Shown: one piece after another, positions 12,311-25,400 of the stretch | Position numbering within the stretch: the first letter of the stretch is position 1 | How the letters are laid out: every line of letters begins with the position of its first letter | Assembly: GCA_033980235.1 (NCBI GenBank) | Contig: CM067079.1 | Coordinates: 26,802,658 to 26,866,657, forward strand | DNA from: Diadema setosum | Taxonomy: Eukaryota; Echinodermata; Echinoidea; Diadematoida; Diadematidae | Length of the DNA: 64,000 bases | Reading direction: 5' to 3' | The notes under the pieces: generated by a model | Databases searched by the model: none | The model's input: only the letters and a program-made list of their open reading frames with translations | Told to the model about the DNA's origin: nothing | Program-made: the position numbers and the translations under genes

Positions 12311-12583
12311 GTCCAAACCACACCATGAATTTTAAACCTGCATTTGATGAGTAAAATACTAACTTAGCGTTTTTGAGAAATTCTAATAGAATGCAGTACC
12401 TGCAAAGTTGTCCATATAGATGATAGGCAAAAGCAAGACCTTGTAAGCTTTTCTGTTCTTTCGATAGCTTTATTACAGTACTTCTTGCAAATCTTCCAGA
12501 CTTTACAAATGGCAGTCAGTCATAACAGCTAAATTTGTATCTTCTCTCTTCTCCGATGCTATGGGTTACCAGTTGGCACATTG

Positions 12584-12807
12584 CAGGGGCTGCGGAACGT
12601 TTTTCAGTGTGGGGGGGCTGCGGGACCGGGGGAGGTGGCAAGGTCAAGGGCAAGGTCAAGACCCCCCCCCCCCCCCCCCGACGGGAAGAATCTAAGGGCT
12701 GAATCTTTTGGAATTGAAATTCATGAGTGTTGTGATTTTTTTCGATTTTTTTTTTTTTTTTTTTTTTTTGACAAACCAAAAGTGTGGGGGGGCTGCAGCC
12801 CCCCCAG

Positions 12808-12838
<31 letters not shown>

Positions 12839-12853
12839 CTTCCGCGGCCCCTG
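12584..12853. mobile_element. hAT-like MITE with long G/C and T runs
   Basis: The termini are caggggctgcgga at 12584 and, in reverse, caggggccgcgga ending at 12853. The pentamer cattg flanks both sides (12579-12583 and 12854-12858). The interior is dominated by poly-C (12661-12679, 12811-12838), poly-G and poly-T (12746-12769) runs. The CAGGGG ends suggest hAT, but a 5-bp flank is shorter than the usual 8 bp. Proline- and glycine-rich open frames across it are artefacts of the homopolymers. Confidence 0.6.
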
Positions 12854-13049
12854 CATTGGACTGTCTGCTGCTGGACTATGAATGCTTTTTTCCCATTGTA
12901 GTCTGTGAGTCTGCTTGTAATTGCTCCACAACCAATTTTGTATTTAAAACTACAATTGCACCAAATGAATAATCTGTATAGAAATGGTGATGAGGACATA
13001 CTGATCAAAATTCATGGTGAGTTTGTCAGTTTCAAGACCAGTGCTGGAA

Positions 13050-13083
13050 AAAACAAACAAACAAACAAACAAACAAACACACA
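13050..13083 (+). repeat. (AAAC)n simple repeat
   Basis: About seven units of acaa ahead of the first coding exon of CENPI. Confidence 0.85.
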
Positions 13084-13368
13084 GTAGTTGTTGTGCCACT
13101 ATGCATGCAGTTTTTATGAAATTTTATATTCAGAATGTTTTTCTTTAATTCTTCATTTGTTGCAATGAAGTGTGAATACTGTGTGACATTTCCCACAGAT
13201 GTAAAAGACGAAAAATTTGAAATCCTGATTTTATTGAAAAGACACTTGATGGGAAAAATGGGATAAGAAAAGGTTCAGCAACACTGTATGTAGCTGAGAT
13301 TGATTTTGTGAATTGTTCATCCACCATTGCCTTAATTAACTTTTGTAACCCTTTTCGCTTCCATACAG

Positions 13369-13443
13369 GTTGAGATTGTTGTCAGAAGAGTCAGCAACAA
13401 GCAATTTGACATGATCTAGAAGTTCAAAGGTCATCCTCACCCA
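13369..13443 (+). other. 5' untranslated part of the CENPI start-codon exon
   Basis: The acceptor is a polypyrimidine-rich cttttcgcttccatacag ending at 13368. The 75 bases between acceptor and ATG include an in-frame TAG, so this part is untranslated. Confidence 0.7.
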
Positions 13444-16400
13444 ATGGCAGCTGCTTCTTCTGTTCAAGAAAGTCCGCAGACTTTGGCTGGCAAGGAGACT
13501 CCACAGTCCAGGAAGAAGCTGCAGAAGGCTGTCCATTTCTTCGCAGATGGTAAGTTCAAGATTCACAGTATCATTGAGGTTGGGATCAGTCCATTTGGGT
13601 TTGGTCATCTTTTGTGACATACTGGAACCCAAAATCCATGCAGGCCTCGTTAAAGCCAAGCAAATATCTGCCAGTACTTAATGACTTCAGAAAGAAAATG
13701 GTATCCCATTTAGTTTTATAGCTCTTGAAAGCATCATGGGTATTGTACAGTCAGACCGGAGACTTTATTGGAATTAAGTTGACTTCAGAAAGAAAATGGT
13801 ATCCCATTAGTTGCAGTATTTGATGTTGTACAGTGTATAAATGTGATGTCCATGTAACAGAGGTAAGAAAAATTATTTTGCAGGAAAAATTTCTGATGTA
13901 AACATTATGCATCACTATAGCAAGGGGCAAAGTTTATATAGACACAGCAAAACTTACCCACATTTGAAATGATGTTCATTGTGAAGAAGTTATTTATTGC
14001 ACAAGAAATAAAAAAAAAAAAAGATAGGAAAAAATAGAATGTTTGTTTGTGAATTACATTGACGACCCATTGACGGAAAGGTATTAAATTTACATATCCT
14101 TGGTATTATGCACTATAAAACAAAGAATAAAAGAAGAACAAAAAGTGGAATGGAGATTCAATGTCTTTAAGTCTTGTAGATTGTAACCAAGCATCATTAG
14201 AGTACACAAAATATAAGTTCTCTACTACATTGTATGCAGCAGTTATTGCATGAAAAGTTTAGCATGTGTGAGCCATTGAAAAGGAACCTCTGTCACTTCT
14301 GGGCATCATAGTGGATTGAAATTGTGTGTTCACCTACATTCTCTCTGCAGTGACGATTAGGTACAATTGTAGATGTGTATGAACAATGTTTTTTGTAATG
14401 CTGTGTTTCTTTGAGGAGTGCTTGTGATTACTCTGTAATGGTACATTCAGTGAGCAGCCACACTTTAAAGTCGAAGTCTGCTGACCAAGGGTTTTGTCGA
14501 TTCATTTTCTGCTCTAGCATCGAGCAACCTAAAAGTTCGTGGAAATGTGAAGCTGAGTCTTGCCCTTGAAACCATCCTCAAAGAGTCTCAGGCAAATGGC
14601 CTCGACCAAACGCACATTATCCAGTTGGCGGATGTTGCTGCATCTGGACGTTTAGGTGAGTAGCTTCATACATGAACACTGGGTTAAAATTTCCTCTCAT
14701 TTGTAAGTATTGGGATTCTGTTCAGAGTCACAGCAGTTACCAAACCAATTCTGAGACCTCAAACAAGGTGTTGACACCAATTTAACCACATCAAAAGCAA
14801 CTGAGTTTAAAAAAAAAAAAAAAAAAAAATGTTTACTGGACCACACTGATTTCCTGATTCTTCTGTAAATGTCACTTATTGCATTTGGCCGTCTTTTGCA
14901 GGATCAATAGGCATATTATATCAAACACATACACTGAGATGCAAGGTTACTTTAGCCTCATGCTGTTGCATAATTATCAGAATATGCCTGGATGCTCACA
15001 GCATAGTTTTGCTATAAAGTAATAACTATCTTCAAATAACAACGGAGAGTGCCTAATCAGCAAGTTGTGATGATGTCTCTTGCCTTCAGTCAGCGAAATC
15101 ATGACAAATTTTGATGCAAGACAGTATTTTAGAGTAAATGAGGTTGCAAAGTAACTATTGAGTACCGTATTCTCTACATATTTGGATACAGAGAAATCCT
15201 TTCTTTAGAGATGAATTTGTTTTAGGAGGTATTTCTAGTACTAGTGATGGAGCTCTTGCATGAAAAAAAAAAGAAGAAAAAAGAATGTACCGTATCATGT
15301 TTGTCAAGCAACCATGTAACTTCATTAACAGATTCCATGAATCCAGAAAGTGTACAGTGGAATTGTCATAGCCATTCATACATGTAGCTGTGGAAACTGG
15401 TTCTTAACATCCTCAGGTAGTCTGAATATCTGTGAACACAACGGTTGCTGTCAGTGCTCGCGCCCAGTTCCAACCCACTATCTGAAGCCTTTGTGCAAGA
15501 ATATCTTGTTTGGCACCATCACTGAGCTATAACAGAAGATTATAACATCATCTCTTTGTTACTCTGTAAATCATTGCTTGTAGTTGCTATTGCAAGTTGT
15601 TATCATCATCTTCAAATTTCACATGGCACGTAGCCATGATGACAAACAAATTCCTCTAATTAGTAACCCCTCCATCTCTCTCTCTCTTTGCATCCTCTGC
15701 AGCGGACTCCACCAGCTCACGTCTGGTAAAGAGCCTCATCCCGTCGGTCTGCGTCCCGGAGGAGGCGGCCGTTCAGTGCATCTCATGGATGTGTACCAAC
15801 AAGCCGTCACATGACCTACAGGTGATTTACCATCGACTGACTCCATTACAGCTGTAAACGATGAAATTTTTGCCGTGTTGAATTTTTTTGTGCATTTTGG
15901 GCAACCAGAAACTAGCGCGAAAATGAAAGCACACAAATATTTTTGCTTGCCATATGTTCCAGTATTTGATGCCTTGATTGAGCATACTGTCCTATTGCTT
16001 GCCACACAATATTAGGGGGCATGTTGATTGCCGATTTACACTTTTGGTGCAAATGGCCAATGGAACATGGGTATACTTACATATTCAGATTCTGTGCATA
16101 CCTTGATACTAAGGTTGCGCAACGACAATGACTGTATGCGTGCTTGTGGCTTACTTGGCATAACTTCAACTTAATGCTGCATACTAGATTCTTAGCATTG
16201 AGAAGTATTTAACAAGGAGCACATCCTGAAAATACGAATCTGATTTTCCATCTAAAAATTTGAAGTGTTTGGATCCAAAAATGCTTGTGGATTTTTATTA
16301 GGTGGAGGAAAATAGAAGCTAAGCATCCACTTCAGCTACTCCTGTGGTTCCATCATTCATCAGTTTGTAGAAGATAATTGAAATCTCCACATAACTGGAC

Positions 16401-19400
16401 ATGGCATTTTATTAGCTGCTGAAAATGATCAATGTTTTTTTCGTGGCCGATAAGCTACACCCATATTTTGTAGATCAAAGCCTTATATATATTACAAGTT
16501 GATGTAGCCCTCCTATTTAAGTCACCTCATAGTATATATTCTAGATCTCTTCTTTAGATAACAAAAAACAATCACATCTCTTTCACTGCTTCTTTGTTCC
16601 TCATGCATTAAAGGCATTGCTGCTAAAATGGATTATCCTGACCTTTGACCTCTTGGACAGCACAGAGCAGCTCCACGCACTGTATGGCATCATATTCTAC
16701 TTCATTGAGAATGACACAATAGTGAGTACTCCCGAGTTCATTGAAACAGACCTGCAAAGTGCAAATATTTAATTCTTTTAATGTTTTATTATATGCTCTG
16801 AAACCTATGGTCATATCAATATCAACTTGGCAAGAGTCATTTTTTTTGGTGGGGGAGCACATTGTATAAAATTATTTACAGTTTCACTTGTTAATGTCTC
16901 AACTCTGCCATCAATTCATACACAAGGATGTCAGTAGAAATCTTGTTTTTGGTTGACAGTGCAGCTACTTAAAACCCTTTCACCTCTAAAAATCACCATT
17001 GCATTACAAGTAAAGTAACCCAATTATTTGATGAGCGATACAGTATTTTCATGTAAAAAATTTTTATTATTAGTGGAAAATTGAGCAAAGAAAATGGGAT
17101 TCCATCGGGATCCCGATGGAATCCCATTTTCTTTGCTCAATTTTCCACTAATAAATAATATTCATTTCCGGTCAGTTTTTCTTTTTGCGTTTGTTAATTT
17201 TATTATTCTAACAAAACCATGAAGATTTTGAGTACACGTCAGCAAGACTCTCTTGTGGTGATGATAACATCAATATCTCCTCCAATTTGGCTATAATTTC
17301 ATTGTGACTATCATAACAAACTTGTAAGCATAATCCTGTAACTTTCTCATTTTATATGTGATTATGATGAAAATCTCTACTATTCTCTCTGTTTGACTTC
17401 ATTCTTTACTAAAGTGCACTTGAACATAGTGTAGTGTTGCTCTTTTGCTGATCTCAAATTTTTACATTCAGAATAAGCACAGTCAATCTTTCTTCAGTTC
17501 AGCGCACCCAAGTCAACCTTGCACAAGTCCAAAACTCCCTTAGTTACCAAAAAAAAAAAAAAAAAAATCCACCCCTGATGGATGTAGACATGTACTAATT
17601 TTATTTTGTGAGTTAAAATTTGTGCAAGTTGCAGGATCTTTTCCGGTCCCTTCATATTCAATGCAGGCGAGGTTTACTGTGCATCTGTGCTCACTGATAA
17701 ATGTGACTCTTTGCAACTGATTGACAAATTGCCATACATCGACGTAAATAAGCACTGAATTGATCAGTGTTTTAGTAGTAGCCATGATAAGAAATCATGG
17801 GCGTACATACTCGAGCAGGATTCGAACCTACTGTATGACCTCCTGATCACCGGACAGGCATCATCTCCACTAGACCACGGAGCTTTCGCCCGACAGCAAG
17901 TGTTGGTTCTAGTCCATATAGCATGCAGCAGTTACTGCGTAATTAATTTCATGAATTTGAATAAATGTGACTCTTGTTGGGAAAGAGAGAACTATAAGAA
18001 TCAAAGAGAGGTGTGGTCAGAGGGTAAACCACTTTCTCCTGTCTCTGATTGGCAGTGTCCCCATGCTTGCCACCTGTTGTACCTGCTGACCAGAAGGGAG
18101 GACGTCACGGCATACAGGGTTCGAAGGTTGCTTGGCGTCCAGCGCAAAGTGGTGAGTAGGGCCCTCAGTTCCTCTTTCATCTTGTCTGCTAGATACACTG
18201 AGCTGTTCAAGAAATCAACAATTTCCAGTAAATTACTGCTCAGTCTCCTCCTCCTAAATTCCTTTTGTTAGATGACTTTTAACTCATGCAAGCAGAGTCT
18301 GTCATAAATGTTTGCTTGTGAATTAATTTGTAAATTTCTTCTATATGTCAATAGTGAACGTGTGAGGAAACCAAATCTCGATACCATGTTTTTATACATA
18401 ACTTGGACAATTAACCCTATTCTAACTGGGGGGGGGTCAAATTGACCCCCCCCTCGACGTTTCGCGCCATGATTCCGCAACGCGCAAAGATTTTGCCGCG
18501 TCGTTTCATGACTTTTTTCATTCGAGTCTCCCACATATTTTGAGACCAAATTTGCGATGTCCGGGTACACCGTTCTGAAGTTATGCAATGTTTTGCATAT
18601 GCATGTCAACCCGAAAAACGCTCAAATTCATGATTTCGTGTGCAAATCCAATGCAAACTGTGTTTTTTTGTTTAATTGATATAAATTAGATTATTTCAAC
18701 TTTTAACAATTGAAATAAATCAATTCTAATGTAGATAAGCTTGAAAAAGTGCCTCCAACAAATTTTGGCAAAAAAACAATAGAAAACAAAAGATCGAAAA
18801 AACAATAAAATACATAAGAAATTAACAAAACAATAAATAACAAAAGAAAATGATTTTGATTGCGCTATTTTTTTACTAGAAAATTGTTGATGTGTCTTGA
18901 GGAACTCTGACACAAAAATTTAATAATCCTTCAGTCTTTTTGATGGAGTTATAGGTGAAAATATGATTTCATGCCTTAATTTGCATAATTAATTTATTAA
19001 AAAATATGAAATCAAAATTTTTCTATTGTATGACCATGTAATCTTGTAGTTGACATCCGGCTCTATGTTCAGGCAAAATTTTGCGGCGATCGCGCGATCG
19101 GCGGCCAAGATCTGAAGGGGGGGGGTCAAATTGACCCCCCCCCCCCCAGTAAAAACTTGGTCTCAAATAGCCCAGTTAGAATAGGGTTAAAGAAATGAAA
19201 TGAATGAAGTGAAATGAATGAAGATATCATTTGGTTAATATCATTTAGCATACTGTACAAGTGGAAATGTTCGTGGTGTTGAAATTTGTGCGCATTTTGC
19301 GCAATGAGAAACTAGCGCAAAAATAAAAGCTCACAAATATTTTTGCATGCTATTTGTTCCAGTACTTGATATTTTGATTTTGGTATTAAAAACATGCCAA

Positions 19401-22400
19401 ACTCTTCTTACCCGGCCGAGCGCAAAAAATTAATTGAGCGAAAATATCCCCTTTACAGTATTAGTTTAACTGACAAATGAGAAACCCTCACAAAGTAAAT
19501 GCTTGTTTTGTTAAATCCTCATGTGCATTTTAATAAAGTACTTGATGAACATGGATTGCAATCTGTCACATCTCCAACAGGGAACCCAACCTCACATCAC
19601 CGGCCTGCTGTCTGTGTACAAGGTCTTTGCTCCCCACCTGGTCTCGCTGTCTCTCTCGGCCACACAGAGGGCATACTTTAAGCTGGCGGACAAGGCATGG
19701 CTGGCGGCGATCAACGGGGCACGGGATCGCATCCGGGCCAGGAGGGGCGGGGAGGAGGGCTCGTCATTTCACGTGGATTCGAGGCACAGCACCATCACGG
19801 AGACGGCAATGGTAGGCGGCATTAAGAGACCCTTGTCCACAAGGGTCTAGGGCAATTACCCCCTGGGCAATTCCCCGGGCCCTTCCCCTTCCCCTAATCC
19901 TAATCCTAACCCTAAACCCAAACCAAATTCTGTACCCTAAACCTAACCCTATCCCTAACCCTAATCTTTACTCTAACCAGTATTCAGCCAGGGGGTACTT
20001 GCCCTCGGGGGATAATTGCCCTTTGGGGGGTTATTGCCTTGATACGGTCCACAAAGCTTTTAGCTACTGTATAATACGGCATATATTTTTCACGGTTTGT
20101 ACATTTGTGAATTTTGCGGGACTGGTGCCATTTGCGCATTTAACAACACGCCAAAATATCAACTCTGATTCCAACATGAGTGCAACGAGCATGTGTTCAT
20201 ATACTCTTACACATTGCACCGTACAGGAACTCGGGAACTCGCGAGTGTCACCTTGAACCTTGGAGAACTGTGTGCTCGTAGAATAATGTTGATGATAGGG
20301 ACATATTTACAAGGGAATTTCATCGTATTAAGATCTTGAAAAGATTTTTTTTTTGGGGGGGGGGGGGAAGAAACTTTACCTTGACATTTTGTAGCTATGT
20401 TAGACAAAAAAAAAAAAAAATCATGAAATATGGCCAAACCATATATCATATTAAAGGTCTCAGCGAGACAAATCCAATGGTGAAGAGATAATTGAAATTG
20501 GATATTTATTTACTGAGTTATGGCTTGTCGAATGTCGCACTCAACTGTATGTCTTCTGCGGCAATTTATGGAGAATTGCTTCTCCTTACTCTATTACCCC
20601 CCTATGCAGGTTTTCGAAACAAAAAAAAAGATGGTTTTATGCACCAAAATGAAGCTGTTTCAAAGACATGTAGAGACAAAAAAAAAGTTAAATAGCAAGT
20701 TAACTGTACTTCATCTTAATTAATAATTTTATTCTATTGTTTTTTCATACGGTTATTTTTTTATGCCTCCGCAACGAAGTGGCCGGAGGCATTATGTTTT
20801 CGGGTCGTCCGTCCGTCCGTCCGTCCGTCCGTCCGTACGTCCGTCCGTCCGTACGTCCGTCCGTCCGTACGTCCGTCCGTACGTCCGTACGTCCGTCCGT
20901 CCCGTTTTGTTTTTGTCGATATCTCAAGAACCGTGTGGTGGTTTTACATCAAACTTGGTATGAGGGTATATCCTTGGGGGATAATACTTTGTGTGAATTT
21001 TAGGGTCACAGGGTCAAAGGTCAAAGGTCACAGGTTATTTTGTGGAAAAAAAATTGAAATTTCATGTTTTTCTCCATATCTCGCAAATGGTTCAAGGTAT
21101 CTTCATGGAACTTAGTATATATGCTTGTACCGACGGGCAGTGATTATCTAGGGAAGTTGGGGGTCATGGGTCAAAGGTCAAGGGGGTCAAAGGTCAAGGT
21201 CAACTCCTCAAAATAGCACTACTTTCTTTAAAATGCAATATGCCTGAAGGGTTGTTTTTTTTAAACTTGATGTATGGCATGTATTACCCAATATATATTT
21301 TTGGGGAATTGCCAAAAGGTCAAAGGTCAAAAGGTAAAAGGTCAAGTGAAAGTGCTAAATTGCACTTTTTCCTCCATATCTCGAAAGTAACTCAAGGTAT
21401 CATCATGAAACTTACATATTTATGCATGTTCTACCTTACAGTGATTCTCTATGGAACTGTGAGGTCAAAGGTCAAATGAAAGGTTTAGATAATGCTATTT
21501 TCCCATTTGATACTGAAATTATACTTTTTCTCAATACCTTGAAAATTACTCAATGCATAAACTTATAAAAGGGTCAAAAATCAAGTAAAAATCATCAGTT
21601 CCCCAAATACCTGCTCTCTGACATTTTAATCATTCATCCAATTGAACCTAGTTCTAGGAAAGTGAACATTCAGCACATTTGTGTCAAACCTGTCATTTCA
21701 ATATTTTGCCAATTGTGTGAAACTGTCATCACACATTGTCAAGACATTGTCAAGACATTGTACTATACTATATTAGGAGAACCATGCATTATGGCGGAGG
21801 CATATCAGTCGCCGTAGCGATATATCTAGTTTTTCATGCACATTGTTAATGTTACTGATCGAGGAAGACTCCAAAAAGTCAAGTGGAGTTGGTGGGTATT
21901 CCACTATTCCTTTGTGAGTTTTACGAGTGAAGTTCGTTGAATTTCCTCCCTCCTCTCCAATTTTCAAATCCTGGATCCACTGCTGGATAATATCATAAAT
22001 GGCCTGAAAATATTGCAAAATTACATTTTAAATTAAAATCATAATATTTTAATCAATTCTAATCAATTAGGCATAGACTTTATGCCAATGTTATGATTAG
22101 CCAAGTTAGTGCCTGACAATAAAACATTAATATTACTAATAAGCTTAAGATAAATATTAACAATAATTGGCTTAACTGCAGAATACCCCGCCAAGATCTC
22201 CAGACGAGATTTCTCGAATATACTGACTGTGCTTTATTTCGTCCGGGATATTACGCACACAGTGCACAAGAAAATCTCGTGCATGCCTCAAAAATCTTGG
22301 CGAGATATTCTGCAGTTGTTAATAATAATACTAATGTTAAATATTGAATAATAATAATAATTATAATAACAATAGACCAATGATCATAATTAATGATTAA

Positions 22401-25400
22401 CCTATCTAACAACAATCATATTCATACATACAGAGGGGCATTGGTAAACATTTGTACTTCAAAGTCAAAACCCAACATCTTCTTCATCAAATCAAACTCA
22501 AGACAAGATTGAATTACTTGTAATTTGCCGATTTAAACTTGGACTTTGTCTAACTGTTACATGTAATGTCAGAATTTAAAGATCTGAATTTGAAAAGTGA
22601 AACATACATTATCATAAAGTTTTCTTTAGACCTGACGTTAAAAAGTCTATTTAGTAACTGCTTAGAACTATTGGAAGTGTTATACTAGTGTTAAAAAAAT
22701 ACTTTACAAGTACTGAACAACCGGCTGACAACGAAAACTTATTTTGGAAACGATCATTGTGGAAATCAATTAAATTCTATGGGCAAAAACGGCAGAGTAA
22801 TGAAGTAATTAGCACAACACGTAATAGCAGGCCCTTCACTTGTAACGGTTCCCCGTAAGGTGGCCTTAAATACGAACCTACGTAATCACCTCCAAAACCG
22901 TGATTCTGCGTCCCGAAAAATACCCGAGAGATCTCCCGACACCGGCTTGCTTATCCTTGTTGCGACAAAATGCGACAGGTTTTTACTGTAAATGCAAGTG
23001 GTTTCTAGTTTAAAAACATCCACAAAAATCAAATAAAGACCGTTTTTTTTTAAACCCTTGAGATTTTGCCATAGAAAACAGAGTCCAAAGTCACAAAATT
23101 GATGCCTCTTTATCCAAACTTCACCAAAATACAAGATTTTTAGGGGGAAAACGAACTGCTCGTCGAGTTCTGACTGGTCATTTCGCATGTGCAACATGTG
23201 GAGACGTACCGACGTAAATATCTCTAAACACCTACGTCATATAACCAGGCAAGAGAGAAAAAAACAACCCGGAAGCAGAAATAATTTGGGGTCACTTTAT
23301 TCAAGATGGCTACTTGCATGACTTACTTCGTGTAATGTGGAGCTCCACGATAATGTCATCGAATACAAGTTTCCTGATAATTTTGGTGATCCAAATTAAA
23401 CTTTCTGTTTTTAGTAATTTATAGTGCATTTTATTGATATTTCTTAAAAGAATTAAAGCTGTATATATAGCCACAGTGCTTTGATGAAAATTGACCTTTT
23501 AACACGTCGGCAGAATAGGAAATGTGTTAAATGTGACCCCGCTGACATCGCTACATTTTGTAGAGCAAGAGTTCATTTGCATATATTTCCTTTGTTCTTC
23601 ATCTTCTACTTTTGCAGTGTAAAATAGTGCCCTTTTGCAGTTAGTAAATGTATTCTATACTAGCTTTTAAATGAGTGTCTGAGAATGGATGATATATATA
23701 TAAGCACATGTAATCTTTTTGTATTTTTTTTTGTGTATGTGTTTTTCCTCTTTTATCCAAAATGTAATCATGGAGATGTGATGCCTATCATGAGGATGAA
23801 GTGACCAAACTGCTTATATTGCTCTTTATCAAGACTACCCCCTCAGCTCCCCATCCATATTTTGTAAATTGAATATCATTAATATGAAATGTCAAGCTTT
23901 GAATTAGGGCACGTTCGAGCGCTCTCCTAAAGCGAACTGTACCGTACCGTACCCTCACCAGAGGAGCGCTCGAACGCTCCTAAAGTGTACCATACCGTAC
24001 CGTACGGAGACAAAAGTGAACCACTTCCTGATGTGCTCCAAAAGCGTCCCAAAAGCGTATCGTGCGCAGACGTCACAATGCAAAGACATCATTCTCTTTG
24101 TTCGGGACAGCTGTAAGTAGTTCAAGCGCCAGGTGAATGACATTCTTGCTACAAAAACGCATGACCTTTTCTAAAAATAACTCTTGAGGTACACTTTCTC
24201 AACAGAGCTCTCGAACGCTTCAAATCTGGCACGGTGCAGTATGGTACGCGTTGGTTCTGTTCGCTTTGGTTTGCTTTAGAGCGCTCGAACACACCCTTAA
24301 ATTACTGAAACTGCACAGGTCTCACACTCAGTGTTTGGCTCTGTACATTTCCTTGTGGTGTCCAGGTCAGAAAGAGGAGAAAACTTGACCTAGTTCCTGA
24401 CTTCAGATCCACCCCATTGACCGCTGACCGGGAGGCGGAGGTCATGTCCATGGTTCCCATTGGTCAGATCAAGTCTTTTGATGAATTTCTGACAAATTTT
24501 GACCGGCTTGAGGTGAGTCTTCTCTTTCTTAATTTTCTTTAAAAAAAAAAAATAGTAGTTCAACTACTATGTGAAGTTAGGAAGTATTGAATCATTTTAT
24601 AAACAGATAGATAAGTGTACACCAATTTGAAAGGAACTTTTGTCAAAATCCAGTTCAGAACAAGCAAAAATATACTGTCTGAAGCTTTCAGTTCACTAAC
24701 ATGTTTGTATATTTTTTTTTGTTTTTTTGTTGTTGTTGTAGCATTTATATTAAATATAGATGTTTTCATGCTGTGGATGGTGAAATAGAACTGCCCTAAG
24801 CAGTCAAAAATAGAAGAAAAAAAACTTTTAGAAAATGTTCTCGAGTTTCAACATGAAATCAAAGGGCATTTTGACAACAAATGTGAGGATAACAAATCTT
24901 TATAATTTTTTTTTCATCCAAATGTAAAAAAAAAAAAGATTTATACAAATAAATCAATATCATTATATGTCTTTAAATACTGAATATTAAGATGGCAGGC
25001 ATTTTTTCCCTTTTAGACCTGACTGACATTGATTGATACAGCGAAAGGTTTAATTATTGAGTAGACTGTAAAGATGTGTTCTGTTTTTGTTTCTTTGTAT
25101 TCAAACCAAGCTTCCAAGCCAAGCAGCTGCAGTTCTGTGCTCTCCAGTCTTGCAGCACCTCCTCGTCTGTCGCAGAAATCACCACACGATACACCGACTC
25201 AATTTTTGGCTGTCACAAAAGCTTCAGATAGGTGAGAATGAACGAGATTAAATGGGTGTTAAGTGCACAAAGGATGCAACTTGAATGTCAGCAAATCCCT
25301 CGGCTATGAATTGGTATGGGGGAGTTTGGAACTGTTTTTTGATTATGTGTGTACGTGTGTGAGGGTGTGTGTGTGTGTGTGTTTGTAAGTGGAAGTGTGT

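Noticed and set aside
12516..12931. Proline/glycine-rich open frames on both strands
   Set aside because: Produced by homopolymer runs in a MITE.
13336..13659. 107-residue minus-strand open frame
   Set aside because: Antisense to the first CENPI coding exon, whose plus-strand frame is supported by splice phase and homology.
17808..17893. tRNA gene on the minus strand
   Set aside because: A and B boxes are present, but the body and tail recur at other loci, so it is a tRNA-derived SINE.
18268..18609. Open frame shared by the two piggyBac-like MITEs as a transposase remnant
   Set aside because: Its shared part (about 60 residues) has no recognisable transposase motif, and the frame runs out of the element on one side.
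19886..19978. True telomere
   Set aside because: The CCCTAA units are degenerate and internal to a gene intron, and a similar tract recurs at 29157-29235 within a dispersed repeat.
20745..21003. Open frames with repeated SVRP or GRTD residues
   Set aside because: Translations of the GTCC microsatellite in a dispersed element.
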